DNA of 64,000 bases from Gp1-AA122 sp036378535 (lineage in GTDB: Bacteria > Acidobacteriota > Terriglobia > Terriglobales > Acidobacteriaceae): NCBI GenBank assembly GCA_036378535.1, contig DASUWH010000045.1, forward strand, positions 202,019 to 266,018, read 5' to 3'. Below are positions 8,360-16,969 of this stretch, one piece after another; within the stretch, counting starts at the first letter, position 1; every line of letters begins with the position of its first letter. The notes below the pieces were generated by a model. It was not told the origin of the DNA. It saw only the letters and a program-made list of their open reading frames with translations, and made no database searches. The position numbers were made by a program, and so were the translations under genes.

Positions 8360-9721
8360 TTACGGCCGGACCGCCACCAATCCCGCATCCACGAACGGAC
8401 CACCCGTGGTCTGGTCCTTGAAAACCAGTCCCACGGCCACCAGGTTGGTCGCGCCCGCATTTTGCAGTCCCGACAACCCGTTGATGTTCACAAAATTGGT
8501 GAAGTTGAAGGTGTTCACCGGGAACGGCCCGCCACCGTAGGCGAAGCTCATCAACCCGTCATTCTGCATCTGGAAACTGCCCTGGTTGGGCGGATTGGCG
8601 CCCACCGTTACCGTGCCCGGCACCAGCGATCCCCACACGCCCTGCAGGCGCAGCGAGACCAGGTCGGGAGTAAACGTGCCGCTCTGATAAGTGCCGCCCA
8701 CGAAAATTCGCTGGCCAATCACCACCGACGAGCTGTTGAACAGCGCCTGCGTAAACTGGTTGCCGAAGAAGCAGATGTCATAGTTGCTGGAGCTGACGCT
8801 GCTCAAGTCAACCGTGTACACCGTGTCCAGCGGAATCGTGGGGCTCATGTTCGGCAGTTCCTCGCCCACGAACATGGTCACCAGCTGCCCATTGACCGCC
8901 AGAACACGTCCGGAGATGAAGGCCTGATCGGTGGTAATCACTTCCACATGGCTCGCCAGAATGCTGCCATCGGCTTGCAATACGCCCTGCAGAGCGATGA
9001 TCGAGTTCGCCGGAATTGTGGCCAGCGTAAATCCGGCGTTGTATTGCGTTTGAGCATTCACATCAATCGTTCGCTGGAACCCGTATGGCCCCTGCGCCAG
9101 GAACGAAGTGCTGCCCACCGACAATACCGAGCCGACAAATTCCGTGACCTTGCCCAGATCATCGGAAGCGGATACGGCCTGAATAGTGATGACCGGGTTT
9201 ACCGTGATATTGCCGGTCGAGCCCACGGTCAGCGACTTCGCCAGGTTAAAATCCATATGCAGCCCGCCGAGACTACTGTTGCTGATCACCAGGGGCGCGC
9301 CCGCCGGAAATGCCACCGTGACGGTCGAATTCGTGAGCGTCCCATTTACCGTCGTGGACGCTGGCGACGGCGTCATCGTGATGTAAGAAATTACCGGGCT
9401 GGATACGTTGAAGGTGGCGCTCGAGTACGTGCCTGCCGGAATGCTATTGAAGGCCAGCAAGGAACGCAGGCCCATCAGCCGGCCGAAGTCGACGGTCGTC
9501 GGCTGGGAAAGCGCCTGCACGCTGGTCGAACCATTATTAAGCGTGATGCTGTTGATGGTGATATTGAATGAAACTACCCAGGGCAAGGGCGCATCTTCGC
9601 CAACTACAAAGACCGATCCCTGCGACCCGCCACCGCCGTTCGAGGATGAACCTGTACTGCAGCCTAGAAAAACGGCTGCAATCAGACTAAGCACCACTAA
9701 CAGCAGAACATACTTCTTCAT
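8360..9721 (-). CDS. DUF4382/DUF5666-type lipoprotein
   Basis: Predicted cell-envelope lipoprotein of unknown function, 453 aa. Start chosen at 9721 because MKKYVLLL plus the lipobox FLGC (Cys21) gives a clean lipoprotein signal, and GGAG lies 8 nt upstream. A short Gly/Ser linker follows. Residues about 40-170 match the DUF4382 pattern (SITLNNG, TVDFGRLMGLRSLLAFNSIPAGTYSSATF). Later repeats of the form GVLQADGSILASHVEV and GTVTVGANPPNQGSFQM resemble DUF5666 beta units. Rich in Thr/Ser/Asn and Gly, typical of secreted beta proteins. Monocistronic with its own terminator. Confidence 0.8.
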   Translation of the reverse strand: MKKYVLLLVVLSLIAAVFLGCSTGSSSNGGGGSQGSVFVVGEDAPLPWVVSFNITINSITLNNGSTSVQALSQPTTVDFGRLMGLRSLLAFNSIPAGTYSSATFNVSSPVISYITMTPSPASTTVNGTLTNSTVTVAFPAGAPLVISNSSLGGLHMDFNLAKSLTVGSTGNITVNPVITIQAVSASDDLGKVTEFVGSVLSVGSTSFLAQGPYGFQRTIDVNAQTQYNAGFTLATIPANSIIALQGVLQADGSILASHVEVITTDQAFISGRVLAVNGQLVTMFVGEELPNMSPTIPLDTVYTVDLSSVSSSNYDICFFGNQFTQALFNSSSVVIGQRIFVGGTYQSGTFTPDLVSLRLQGVWGSLVPGTVTVGANPPNQGSFQMQNDGLMSFAYGGGPFPVNTFNFTNFVNINGLSGLQNAGATNLVAVGLVFKDQTTGGPFVDAGLVAVRP

Positions 9722-10244
9722 AGCAAACTCCGGCATAATTGAATTCAGGGTTGCAGAAAAGACTACTGAATATGCGAGTACAAACCCATAGCTTTGACCG
9801 GAGTTGCAGTATCTTTGGTAACTTCACGGATGAGGTGACTTAGATTAGCAGGTTGCGGAAGAACTCCAGCTCGGGCAGGGTTTGGGAAGGGCACGAGTTA
9901 ACTCGTGCTGCTAAGCCGCTGAATATACGTCAGCGCTTCAGCGCCTGGGGCACTTGTGGATATTGAGTTGCCCACCGGTAGTCATCGCGCAGATGTATAC
10001 CAAAGCAGAACTTGTCATCCTGAGCGGAGCGGTTGGCTCGCAACGCGAGGCAGCCACGCAGTCGAAGGACCCCTTGCTGGCTGGGGATAAAAGAAGAACT
10101 TCGGAAGGCGTTCTGACCGACTCGGGCTCACGCTCTCGCTCAGGATGTGGTTTCGTACACTTAGGCATTGCCCACACGGACACAAATTGAAAGGCCGCGC
10201 TCGAGGCGCGGCCAAGGTGAAAACCGACGACTGTAAGCTTACAA
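9722..10244. other. Gene-free interval with dispersed repeats
   Basis: No coding region is supported. The stretch nearest 9721 holds the lipoprotein promoter region. Positions 10013-10147 hold two opposed units of the TGTCATCCTGAGCG repeat family, beginning with GTCATCCTGAGCG and ending with its complement CGCTCAGGATG. The frr terminator lies at the right end. Short frames here are repeat shadows. Confidence 0.7.
10186..10213 (-). terminator. Intrinsic terminator after frr
   Basis: Perfect 8-bp stem GGCCGCGC (10193-10200) / GCGCGGCC (10206-10213) with a 5-nt loop. The T-run on the minus strand is imperfect (TTTCAATTT). Confidence 0.75.
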
Positions 10245-10832
10245 CTAGATTTCCATCACTTCTTTTTCTTTTCCCTTGCTCATCTCTTCCATCTTCTTGA
10301 TTTCGTCGTCGGTGAGGCGCTGGATTTCATCAAGCGACTTCTTCTCTTCGTCCTCGGTAATCTTCTTGTCTTTCAGGGCTTTTTTGATGGCGTCGTTGCC
10401 GTCGCGGCGGATGTTACGAACGGCGGTGCGGTGCTCTTCCAGAACTTTGTGCAGGTGCTTGACCATGTCCCGCCGGCGCTCTTCTGTCAGCGGCGGCACG
10501 GGCACCCGGATGATCTTGCCGTCGTTCATGGGATTCAAGCCCAGTTCGGCGGAGCGGATGGCCTTCTCGATAGTGGCGAGTGAGGAAGGGTCGAAGGGCT
10601 GGACCGTGATCAACTGGGCTTCGGGAGCGTGGACCTGGGCAATCTGGTTCAGGGGCATCTGCGAGCCGTAGTAGTCGACGCTGACGCTGTCGAGCATGTG
10701 AACGTTGGCGCGACCGGTGCGGGTGGCGGCCATGGCCTTGCGGAAATCTTCCACCGCGCGCTCCATGCGGGTTTTCAACTGCGCGTAAGTGTCTTTCAGA
10801 CCTGCTACTGCTGCCATCGTGGGTTGAGCCAT
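10245..10832 (-). CDS. frr: Ribosome recycling factor
   Basis: Splits post-termination ribosomes together with EF-G. The protein is 195 aa against the usual 185; the extra residues are at the N-terminus. Diagnostic segments: TRTGRANVHMLDSVSVDYYG (hinge to domain II), LTEERRRDMVKHLHK and RNIRRDGNDAIKKALKDKKITEDE. GGAG lies 8 nt before the ATG. It is the last gene of the rpsB-tsf-pyrH-frr cluster. The 200-bp gap to pyrH contains a dispersed repeat and TTTCAAAG iterations, so it may have a separate promoter. Confidence 0.98.
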   Translation of the reverse strand: MAQPTMAAVAGLKDTYAQLKTRMERAVEDFRKAMAATRTGRANVHMLDSVSVDYYGSQMPLNQIAQVHAPEAQLITVQPFDPSSLATIEKAIRSAELGLNPMNDGKIIRVPVPPLTEERRRDMVKHLHKVLEEHRTAVRNIRRDGNDAIKKALKDKKITEDEEKKSLDEIQRLTDDEIKKMEEMSKGKEKEVMEI

Positions 10833-10920
10833 TGGTAGCTCCAGGATTCAGGATGAAACGTTGAATTATAAATGTTTCGAGATTTCAAAGTTTCAAAGTG
10901 CGTTAGGTAAAAGCGCAACA

Positions 10921-10987
10921 CAAGGCCCCTCGACTCCGTCCGGCTGCGCTTCGCCGCTTGCCGGACTCCGCTCGGGATGACAGCGTG
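10921..10987 (-). repeat. Dispersed repeat, TGTCATCC family
   Basis: Reads on the minus strand as TGTCATCCCGAGCGGAG...GTCGAGGGGCC. It is flanked by iterations of TTTCAAAG / TTTGAAAC (10874-10898 and 11013-11030). Located between frr and pyrH. Confidence 0.75.
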
Positions 10988-11037
10988 AGGGGAGATCCAA
11001 GGAGCGGTTCACCTTTGAAACTTTGAACCTGTCTTGC

Positions 11038-11760
11038 TTATACGCCAGCGCTCACCAGCGAGCCGATCTTCTCTCCCGTGACTACTTTCCGAATATTCCC
11101 GCGCTGGTTCAGGTTGAAGACGATGATGGGCAGATTGTTATCTTTGCAGAGCGAAATCGCCGTGGAGTCCATCACCTTGAGACCTTTTTTCAGAACATCC
11201 ATGTAGCTGATCTCAGTGAACTTCTTGGCATCTTTGACGAGCATGGGATCGGCGTCATACACACCATCAACCTTGGTAGCTTTAAGAATCGCGTCGGCCT
11301 TGATCTCCATCGCCCGGAGTGAAGCTGCGGTATCGGTCGAGAAGTACGGATTGCCGGTGCCGCCGGCGAAGATCACGACGCGGTTCTTCTCCAGATGCCG
11401 GATGGCGCGCCGGCGAATGAACGGTTCGGCCACCTGGTTCATCTCGATGGCGGATTGCACACGCGTGTATACGCCTTGTTTTTCGAGAGCATCCTGCAGC
11501 GCCAGGGCGTTGATGACCGTGGCCAGCATGCCCATGTGATCGGCGGATACCCGATCCATGTTCTTCGCCTGATCCGCTACGCCGCGGAAGAAGTTCCCAC
11601 CGCCGACCACAATCGCGATCTGCACTCCCAGCGAGTGGACGTCCGCCAGTTCCCCCGCAATCTCGTGAATCCGCGCCGTATCCACGCCAAACCCCTGGTG
11701 GGCCGCCAGGGCCTCGCCGGAGAGTTTGAGAAGGACGCGTTTGAAGATCGCGGTTGGCAT
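11038..11760 (-). CDS. pyrH: UMP kinase
   Basis: Phosphorylates UMP to UDP in pyrimidine nucleotide synthesis; bacterial amino-acid-kinase-fold enzyme, 240 aa, normal length. Visible motifs: KRVLLKLSGEAL (phosphate-binding Lys), IVVGGGNFFRG, TGNPYFSTDTAASLRA and KATKVDGVYDADP. GGAG lies 6 nt before the ATG. It sits between tsf and frr as in most bacteria, which supports a shared translation operon. Both flanks carry TTTGAAAC-type iterated sequence. Confidence 0.98.
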   Translation of the reverse strand: MPTAIFKRVLLKLSGEALAAHQGFGVDTARIHEIAGELADVHSLGVQIAIVVGGGNFFRGVADQAKNMDRVSADHMGMLATVINALALQDALEKQGVYTRVQSAIEMNQVAEPFIRRRAIRHLEKNRVVIFAGGTGNPYFSTDTAASLRAMEIKADAILKATKVDGVYDADPMLVKDAKKFTEISYMDVLKKGLKVMDSTAISLCKDNNLPIIVFNLNQRGNIRKVVTGEKIGSLVSAGV

Positions 11761-11772
11761 TCAATCTCCAGG

Positions 11773-11861
11773 TTTCAAGGTTTCAATGTTTCGGGGTAAA
11801 ACCATCTCCATCGTATGTTCTGCAATTTTGAAACCTTGAAACTCTGAAACTTTGAAACATT
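11773..11861. repeat. Iterated TTTGAAAC-type sequence
   Basis: Near-tandem 8-9-nt units (TTTCAAGG, TTTCAATG, then GAAACCTTG, AAACTCTG, AAACTTTG, AAACATT) fill the gap between pyrH and the tsf terminator. Related units flank the frr-pyrH gap. Confidence 0.6.
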
Positions 11862-11890
11862 AAAAAAAGGGCGCCCAAAGCGCCCTTTTT
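11862..11890 (-). terminator. Intrinsic terminator after tsf (symmetrical)
   Basis: AAAGGGCGC / GCGCCCTTT 9-bp stem with a 5-nt loop, A-run on the left and T-run on the right, so it can act in both directions. It begins immediately beyond the tsf stop, implying that tsf and pyrH transcripts are at least partly separated. Confidence 0.85.
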
Positions 11891-11891
11891 G

Positions 11892-12545
11892 TTATTCCGC
11901 TTTTTGCTCCGGATTGCTCACTGCAATCGTCTCGCCGGCGTCGCCGACTTTGAAGCGGGCGAAGCGGCGAACCGATATGTTCTCGCCGAGCTTGCCGATT
12001 TTGGTGGCGATCAATTGCTTGATCGAGATGGTCTGGTCCTTGATGAAGGGCTGCTCGTACAAGCAGACCTCTTCATAGAACTTGCCCATCTTGCCTTCCA
12101 CCATCTTCTCGGCGATGTGATCGGGCTTCCCGCTGGCCTTTGCCTGCGCAAGGTAAATGTCCTTTTCGCGGGCGTAGGCTTCTGCCGTTACGTCTTCTTT
12201 CCGAATGAACTTCGGATCGGAAGCGGCGATGTGCATGGCGATGTCGTGAACGAGTTCTTTGAAGTCCTCGGTGCGGGCCACGAAATCGCTCTCGCAGTTC
12301 ACTTCCACGAGGACGCCGATCTTGCCTCCGGCATGAATGTAGCTGGCGACGGAACCTTCGCTGGTCACGCGCGTTGCCTTCTTCTGGGCGACCGCCGCGC
12401 CGCGCTTGCGCAGGATCACGATCGCCTGCTCCATATCGCCCTTGGATTCGGTGAGCGCCTGCTTGCAATCCATCATGGGCGCGCCCGTGCGCTCGCGGAG
12501 GTCTTTCACTTGTGCTGCGGAAATATTCACGGTAGTTGTGCTCAT
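11892..12545 (-). CDS. tsf: Elongation factor Ts
   Basis: Guanine-nucleotide exchange factor for EF-Tu. The protein is 217 aa, the short form compared with about 283 aa in E. coli. The N-terminal UBA-like domain contains VKDLRERTGAPMMDCKQAL. The core has VLVEVNCESDFVARTEDFKEL and IAMHIAASDPKF. The tail ends with QPFIKDQTISIKQLI and a conserved FARFKVGDA segment. It is downstream of rpsB as usual, with a 206-bp gap filled with repeat hairpins. The SD is weak. Confidence 0.98.
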   Translation of the reverse strand: MSTTTVNISAAQVKDLRERTGAPMMDCKQALTESKGDMEQAIVILRKRGAAVAQKKATRVTSEGSVASYIHAGGKIGVLVEVNCESDFVARTEDFKELVHDIAMHIAASDPKFIRKEDVTAEAYAREKDIYLAQAKASGKPDHIAEKMVEGKMGKFYEEVCLYEQPFIKDQTISIKQLIATKIGKLGENISVRRFARFKVGDAGETIAVSNPEQKAE

Positions 12546-12659
12546 TGCTATTAATTCTTTCTAAGTCTCGACTGTCCTTTACAAAACTCGACCCGCGCCA
12601 GACGACCCGCGCGGGTCCAGATTTTTCGCCCCTACCGGGGCCTGGTTCGTCTTTTTCAT

Positions 12660-12712
12660 CTGGACCCAGGGCTTACGCCCTGGGCTAAATTCTTCCGCCG
12701 CTCCGCGGCTTT
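12660..12712. repeat. Intergenic hairpin repeats between rpsB and tsf
   Basis: Perfect 8-bp palindrome CCCAGGGC-TTAC-GCCCTGGG (12665-12684), followed by GCTAAATTCTTCCGCCGCT and a CCGC/GCGG hairpin. Upstream (12589-12655) are similar GC-rich inverted segments. Could attenuate transcription into tsf, but looks like interspersed repeat DNA. Confidence 0.55.
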
Positions 12713-12751
12713 TTCTCGAGCGCCTGACGGCTGAAAGCTGATAGCTGTCTC

Positions 12752-13669
12752 TTAAAACTGGCTCTCGGCGTGGCTGACTTCGCGTTCTTCGCGGTCTTCT
12801 TTCACCGGCTGCTTGCGCGTTCCGGTGCCCAGCACGTCTTCCATGCTGATGTCCTCGGCCTCGCCGCTGCCTTCTTCGCTGGCGGAAATCTCAGCGCTCC
12901 CTTCCACCGGCGCTTGCGCAGAAGCTGCCTCCGCCTGTTGGGCCATGCCGGCAGCGGTCGCCAGTTCCTGCGTCTGGACATCCTTCGCAAGCTGCACGCC
13001 TTCGACCGCCGAGTCGGCAATCTTGGAAGCAAACAAGCGGATCGCGCGCAGCGCGTCGTCGTTGCCGGGAATCACGTAGTCCACTTCGCTGGGATCGCAG
13101 TTCGTATCCACGACGGCTACGACGGGAATGCCCAGCTTGCGCGCCTCGCGCACCGCAATCTGCTCTTTGTTGGAGTCGATCACGAAGATGGCATCGGGCA
13201 AGCGCGTCAGTTCCTTAATTCCGGCCAGGTTGGCCTGCAGGTGCTTGCGCTCGCGCTCCAGCTTGATGACTTCTTTCTTGGGCAGCAGCTCGTAACGGCC
13301 GTCGGTGGCCATTTCGTCGAGTTCTTTGAGCCGCTTTACGGATTTCTGTACCGTGACCCAGTTGGTCAGGAGCCCGCCCAGCCAGCGCTGGTTGACATAG
13401 AACATCGAGCAACGCTGCGCTTCTTCGGCGATCGCGTCCTGCGCCTGCCGCTTGGTGCCCACAAAGAGAATCGTCTTCCCCCCGGCGGCCAGGTCGGTCA
13501 CGAACTTCGACGCTTCCTTGAACATCTTCAGCGTCTTCTGCAAATCAATAATGTAAATTCCGTTGCGCTCTCCGAAGATGTACTCCTTCATCTTAGGATT
13601 CCAGCGCTTCGTCTGGTGCCCGAAGTGAACCCCCGCTTCGAGCAACTCTTTCATGGTGATATTTGCCAA
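12752..13669 (-). CDS. rpsB: 30S ribosomal protein S2, long acidic C-terminus
   Basis: Small-subunit protein. The start is a TTG codon (13669-13667), giving MANITMKELLEAGVHFGHQ, which matches the normal S2 start; AGGAGG lies 4 nt upstream (13679-13674). Conserved segments: TKRWNPKMKEYIFGERNGI, YVNQRWLGGLLTN and PVVAVVDTNCDPSEVDYVIPGNDDALRAI. At 305 aa it is about 50-60 residues longer than E. coli S2. The extra is an Ala/Glu/Ser-rich acidic tail (from about residue 235: AQAPVEGSAEIS, EEGSGEAEDISMEDVLG). Such tails occur in some phyla; the role is unknown. Confidence 0.97.
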   Translation of the reverse strand: MANITMKELLEAGVHFGHQTKRWNPKMKEYIFGERNGIYIIDLQKTLKMFKEASKFVTDLAAGGKTILFVGTKRQAQDAIAEEAQRCSMFYVNQRWLGGLLTNWVTVQKSVKRLKELDEMATDGRYELLPKKEVIKLERERKHLQANLAGIKELTRLPDAIFVIDSNKEQIAVREARKLGIPVVAVVDTNCDPSEVDYVIPGNDDALRAIRLFASKIADSAVEGVQLAKDVQTQELATAAGMAQQAEAASAQAPVEGSAEISASEEGSGEAEDISMEDVLGTGTRKQPVKEDREEREVSHAESQF

Positions 13670-13780
13670 ACAACCTCCTATTTGGATTGCATCCGGCGTT
13701 CAACTACATTCCGGATTTCCATTCCCGTCTGCCCCGTCTGCTGACGGGAAGAATTTTACTCCGCTAACCTTTCCAAGTTT

Positions 13781-14176
13781 CTATCTCTTGCTGTACTGGA
13801 ATCTCTTCCTCGCGCCCTTCTGGCCGTACTTCTTGCGCTCTTTCTTGCGCGAGTCACGCGAGATCAGGCCCTCGGCCTTCAGCTTTTTCCGGAGTTCGAT
13901 ATTGAACTCCATCAGCGCACGAGCCACGCCCAGCTTGAGCGCGCCAGCCTGGCCATTGACGCCGCCGCCGGAAACATTGGCGACCACGTTGAAGTTGCTG
14001 CTGGCTTCGGCGCTGGCGAGCGGCTGCTTCGCCATGGTGCGCTGGGCTGCCGTCACAAAATACTGTTCAAAGGGACGGCCATTGACCTTGAAATCGCCGC
14101 TACCCGGCCGCAGAAACACGCGCGCGACGCTCGACTTGCGCCGCCCCGTACCGTAATACTGAACCAAATCAGCCAT
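13781..14176 (-). CDS. rpsI: 30S ribosomal protein S9
   Basis: Small-subunit protein, 131 aa, normal length. Begins YYGTGRRKSSVARVFLRPG, contains NVSGGGVNGQAGALKLGVAR, and ends RKKYGQKGARKRFQYSKR with the terminal SKR that reaches the P-site tRNA. Downstream of rplM with a 137-bp gap that holds iterated CTAGGAGCT-like units and one TGTCATCC-family repeat. Confidence 0.98.
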   Translation of the reverse strand: MADLVQYYGTGRRKSSVARVFLRPGSGDFKVNGRPFEQYFVTAAQRTMAKQPLASAEASSNFNVVANVSGGGVNGQAGALKLGVARALMEFNIELRKKLKAEGLISRDSRKKERKKYGQKGARKRFQYSKR

Positions 14177-14265
14177 TTTCGCTTCCAGCTTCTAGCTCCT
14201 AGCCTCTAGCAATCCGGACTGAGCTACAGCTTTTAACCTTTCAATGAATTCGTTTCGATCCCAAA

Positions 14266-14313
14266 TCTGTCATCCCGACCGAGGGCGTAAGCCCGAGCGG
14301 AGGGACCTTGCGC
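14266..14313 (+). repeat. Dispersed repeat, TGTCATCC family, in the rplM-rpsI gap
   Basis: TGTCATCCCGACCGAGGGCG followed by TAAGCCCGAGCGGAGGGACCTTG. It abuts the rplM stop codon. Confidence 0.75.
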
Positions 14314-14748
14314 TTAGCGCGCCAGCGCCATGCCTTCCGGCTTCTGCGCCTGGTGCGGATGCTTCTCCCCGCGATATACCTTCAGCTTGCTGATCATCTG
14401 CCGCCCCAGCTTGCTCTTGGGCAGCATACGCTTCACGGCCTCTTCGATAACCAGTTCCGGCTTGCGCGTCATCCGCTTGGTATAAGCTTCCGTGCGCAGA
14501 CCGCCGGGATACCCGGTGTAATGCTGATAAACCTTGGCTTCCGCCTTCATACCGGTCATCTTGACCTTATCGGCGTTAATGACGATCACGTGGTCGCCGG
14601 TATCCAGAAACGGCGTATATTTGGGGCTCTCCTTGCCCATCAAAATGCTGGCTACCCGCGAGGAAAGCCGGCCCAGGGGCTGCCCCGAGGCATCCACCAC
14701 GTACCACTTGCGCACAATTTCCCCCTCTTTGGGGAAATAGGTTGACAT
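14314..14748 (-). CDS. rplM: 50S ribosomal protein L13
   Basis: Large-subunit assembly protein. I start it at 14748 (144 aa): GGGAG lies 8 nt upstream, and MSTYFPKEGEIVRKWYVVDA is the normal N-terminus. Conserved: GQPLGRLSSRVASILMGK, HVIVINADKVKMTG and YTGYPGGLRTE. First gene of the rplM-rpsI operon, with a good promoter about 110 bp upstream. Confidence 0.97.
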   Translation of the reverse strand: MSTYFPKEGEIVRKWYVVDASGQPLGRLSSRVASILMGKESPKYTPFLDTGDHVIVINADKVKMTGMKAEAKVYQHYTGYPGGLRTEAYTKRMTRKPELVIEEAVKRMLPKSKLGRQMISKLKVYRGEKHPHQAQKPEGMALAR

Positions 14749-14887
14749 GCAAAATCTCCCAGAAATAGAAAAACGCAAAGAAGACCGCTGAGCAACCCAA
14801 CTTGCGCTGAAAGCGCAGGGTATTCAGGCGGGCAACCGCAGGACTACCAAAGGTTTAAAGATAACGTAGGTAGCGCGGAATTGTCAA
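14749..14887 (-). promoter_or_regulatory. rplM promoter and leader
   Basis: Minus-strand -35 TTGACA (14887-14882), 17-bp spacer, -10 TTATCT (14864-14859). The approximately 105-nt leader contains the hairpin TGCGCT-TTC-AGCGCA, a plausible place for feedback control, though no known L13 leader consensus is evident. Confidence 0.6.
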
Positions 14888-14908
14888 TGAAGTGACCGCC
14901 TAGTTATC

Positions 14909-15475
14909 CTAGTGATCGTCGTGGGACTGATGCTGTTGGTGCTCTCCGCCTGTGGGTTCGGGCGAGACCGCAAACGTCTTCTGCCAGTACTCCTTGGCTC
15001 CCGGCGGTAGTTTCTCAACCCGAGACAAGAAGCCCGTTACCTTCCAGATATCCTGCTCACTCAGAACCTTGTTCCACGCCGGCATTCCGGTATAACGCAC
15101 GCCGCTTCGTACCGCATAAAAGATGTGCCACTCGGGATCGTCAAGCGGATCCAGAACCAGCTGCGGGGGCGGCGGATACATAGAGTTGTGCAGAGGGCTG
15201 GGCTTTTTGTCGAGTCCGCCATGGCAGAGCGCGCAATTCATGGTGTAGATCTTTATTCCCTGGATGAGATTGTCATCCGTCGGCTGCACCGGGTTGCTCA
15301 CGCGGGGAGCCCGTTTTTCCATAGACGTATCGAGCGCACCCGAGGCAATCCACGATTCCAGCCGCGAAGGCCGCGCATCAGCATTGGTCGGAGCAAATCC
15401 CAGCAGGAGGTACGCCAGTCCACCCACCACAACCACCAGAATTGTGAAGATCACTCCCAGAATGAAATTGCGCAT
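14909..15475 (-). CDS. Membrane-anchored mono-heme cytochrome c
   Basis: Electron-transfer protein exposed on the periplasmic side. The protein is 188 aa. An N-terminal membrane anchor covers about residues 4-26. The heme motif is C81-A-L-C84-H85, with a probable distal ligand Met131 in YTGMPAW. A His-rich tail (GGEHQQHQSHDDH) could bind metal. GGGGGAGG precedes the ATG. It is the last gene of a minus-strand run after the dehydrogenase E1 beta gene, 59 bp downstream. Its redox partner is not evident here. Class-I cytochrome domain is a confident call; the pathway is not. Confidence 0.85.
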   Translation of the reverse strand: MRNFILGVIFTILVVVVGGLAYLLLGFAPTNADARPSRLESWIASGALDTSMEKRAPRVSNPVQPTDDNLIQGIKIYTMNCALCHGGLDKKPSPLHNSMYPPPPQLVLDPLDDPEWHIFYAVRSGVRYTGMPAWNKVLSEQDIWKVTGFLSRVEKLPPGAKEYWQKTFAVSPEPTGGEHQQHQSHDDH

Positions 15476-15534
15476 TGGTCCTCCCCCATACTTTCATCGT
15501 TGAAAGGAACCCGACGATTCTATTCCAGATAGCC

Positions 15535-16509
15535 CTAATAGGCTTTCAGGCGGCGCGCTTCCCGTACCAGGTCGCTGACTTTGGGCAAGAAATATTCCTC
15601 CTGCGGCGGCGAGAAGGGCACCGGTGAATCCTGCGAGGTAATGCGAACGATCGGCCCGTCCAGATCGTCAAAGGCCTCTTCATGAATGATGGCGCTGATC
15701 TCGCCGGCGATGCCGCCCGTTTTCACATCTTCGTGCAGGATAATAACTTTGTTGGTTTTGCGAACAGTGTCGGCGATGGCCTGCCGGTCGAGAGGAGCCA
15801 GCGTCCGCAGATCCAGCACTTCGACGTCAATTCCTTCCTTAGACAGATTCTCCGCAGCCTCCAGCGCCACGAATACCATCGCCGCATACGTGATAACGCT
15901 GAGGTCGCGCCCTTCGCGCGCCACGCGCGCTTTGCCCAAAGGAACTACGTAGTCGTCCGCCGGCACCTCTTCTTTTATGCGGCGATACAGATACTTGTGT
16001 TCGAAGAAGATGACTGGATTATTGTCGCGAATGGACGCCTTGATCAGGCCCTTGGCGTCGTAGGCACTCGCCGGACACACCACTTTCAGTCCCGGCGCAT
16101 GCACAAACCAGGCCTCCGGGTTCTGCGAGTGGAACGGGCCGCCATGCACATTGCCGCCGCTCGGCCCACGAATCACCAAGGGCGCCGGCGCTCCCCAGCG
16201 GTAATGTGCCTTGGCCACCATGTTCACGATCTGGTTGAAGGCGCATCCGATGAAATCCATGAACTGAAATTCCGCCACCGGCCGCATTCCCGTCAGCGAT
16301 GCCCCGAACGCCGCGCCCACAATGGCCGATTCAGCAATCGGCGTATCAATCACCCGCTCCGGCCCGAAGCGGTCAATGAACCCGTCCGTGACTTTGAACG
16401 CGCCGCCGTAAATACCGATATCTTCGCCAATGCAGAAGACACTCGGGTCGCGCTCCATCTCTTCCCAGATTCCCTGGCGAATAGCTTCGAGATAGGTAAG
16501 TTGGGGCAT
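15535..16509 (-). CDS. 2-oxoacid dehydrogenase E1 component, beta subunit
   Basis: Beta subunit of a heterotetrameric thiamine-dependent E1 (pyruvate or branched-chain 2-oxoacid type), 324 aa, full length. Begins LTYLEAIRQGIWEEMERDPSV. Contains the acidic cofactor residue in GEDIGIYGGAFKVT, then RVIDTPIAESAIVGAAFGA, GPSGGNVHGGPFHSQN and DLRTLAPLD. It is 5 bp after the GIY-YIG gene, which separates it from E1 alpha. Together with E1 alpha, LipB and the E2 at 25.4 kb it would form one lipoate-dependent complex. The substrate cannot be decided from the sequence. Confidence 0.92.
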   Translation of the reverse strand: MPQLTYLEAIRQGIWEEMERDPSVFCIGEDIGIYGGAFKVTDGFIDRFGPERVIDTPIAESAIVGAAFGASLTGMRPVAEFQFMDFIGCAFNQIVNMVAKAHYRWGAPAPLVIRGPSGGNVHGGPFHSQNPEAWFVHAPGLKVVCPASAYDAKGLIKASIRDNNPVIFFEHKYLYRRIKEEVPADDYVVPLGKARVAREGRDLSVITYAAMVFVALEAAENLSKEGIDVEVLDLRTLAPLDRQAIADTVRKTNKVIILHEDVKTGGIAGEISAIIHEEAFDDLDGPIVRITSQDSPVPFSPPQEEYFLPKVSDLVREARRLKAY

Positions 16510-16514
16510 AGGCG

Positions 16515-16949
16515 CTAACTTGCGTTCTTGTGGGAAGCTTGGATTGATGGATCTGTACCGGCTTCGGGAGCAGCAGCCGCATTCTGGTCAACCACAGATC
16601 TGTCATCCCGAGCGAAGCGAAGCGGAGTCGAGGGACCTTGTGTTTCCTCTTTTCCGTACCAATCCGCTGCCAGATCTTTCCAACCTGGATTCACCCGCTG
16701 AATCAACCATTCTTTCTTGTCCCGACGCCAGTTCTTCAACTGCTTTTCACGGTTGATCGCTTTGTGCACATCGTCAAAACTCTCCCAATACACGAGCCGC
16801 ACCGCATCGTAATCGTATGTAAACCCGCGAAACTCGTGGGTTTTGTGTTGAAAAACGCGTTTGTACAGGTTGTTGGTCATGCCAATGTATAACGTACGCC
16901 GCGAGTTGCTTTGCATCATGTACACATAAAACCGATATTCGCGTTGCAT
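16515..16949 (-). CDS. GIY-YIG nuclease-domain protein with repeat-derived tail
   Basis: Small UvrC/Yhb-type GIY-YIG protein; DNA-cutting activity is expected of the fold, biological role unknown. The protein is 144 aa. The domain spans about residues 1-85: YVYMMQSNSRRTLYIGMTNN (the two Tyr blocks), then LYKRVFQHK and LVYWESFDDVHKAINREKQLK. From about residue 103 the frame runs through a dispersed repeat (16601-16650), adding GPSTPLRFARDD and an Ala-rich tail absent from the core family. It lies between the E1 alpha and E1 beta genes, 5 bp before E1 beta. GGAGG lies 4 nt upstream of the ATG. Confidence 0.85.
   Translation of the reverse strand: MQREYRFYVYMMQSNSRRTLYIGMTNNLYKRVFQHKTHEFRGFTYDYDAVRLVYWESFDDVHKAINREKQLKNWRRDKKEWLIQRVNPGWKDLAADWYGKEETQGPSTPLRFARDDRSVVDQNAAAAPEAGTDPSIQASHKNAS
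16601..16650 (+). repeat. Dispersed repeat, TGTCATCC family, within the GIY-YIG gene
   Basis: TGTCATCCCGAGCGAAGCGA followed by AGCGGAGTCGAGGGACCTTGTG. It is translated from the opposite strand as part of the GIY-YIG tail. Confidence 0.8.
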
Positions 16950-16969
16950 ACTGCCTCCAAAACGCGAAA

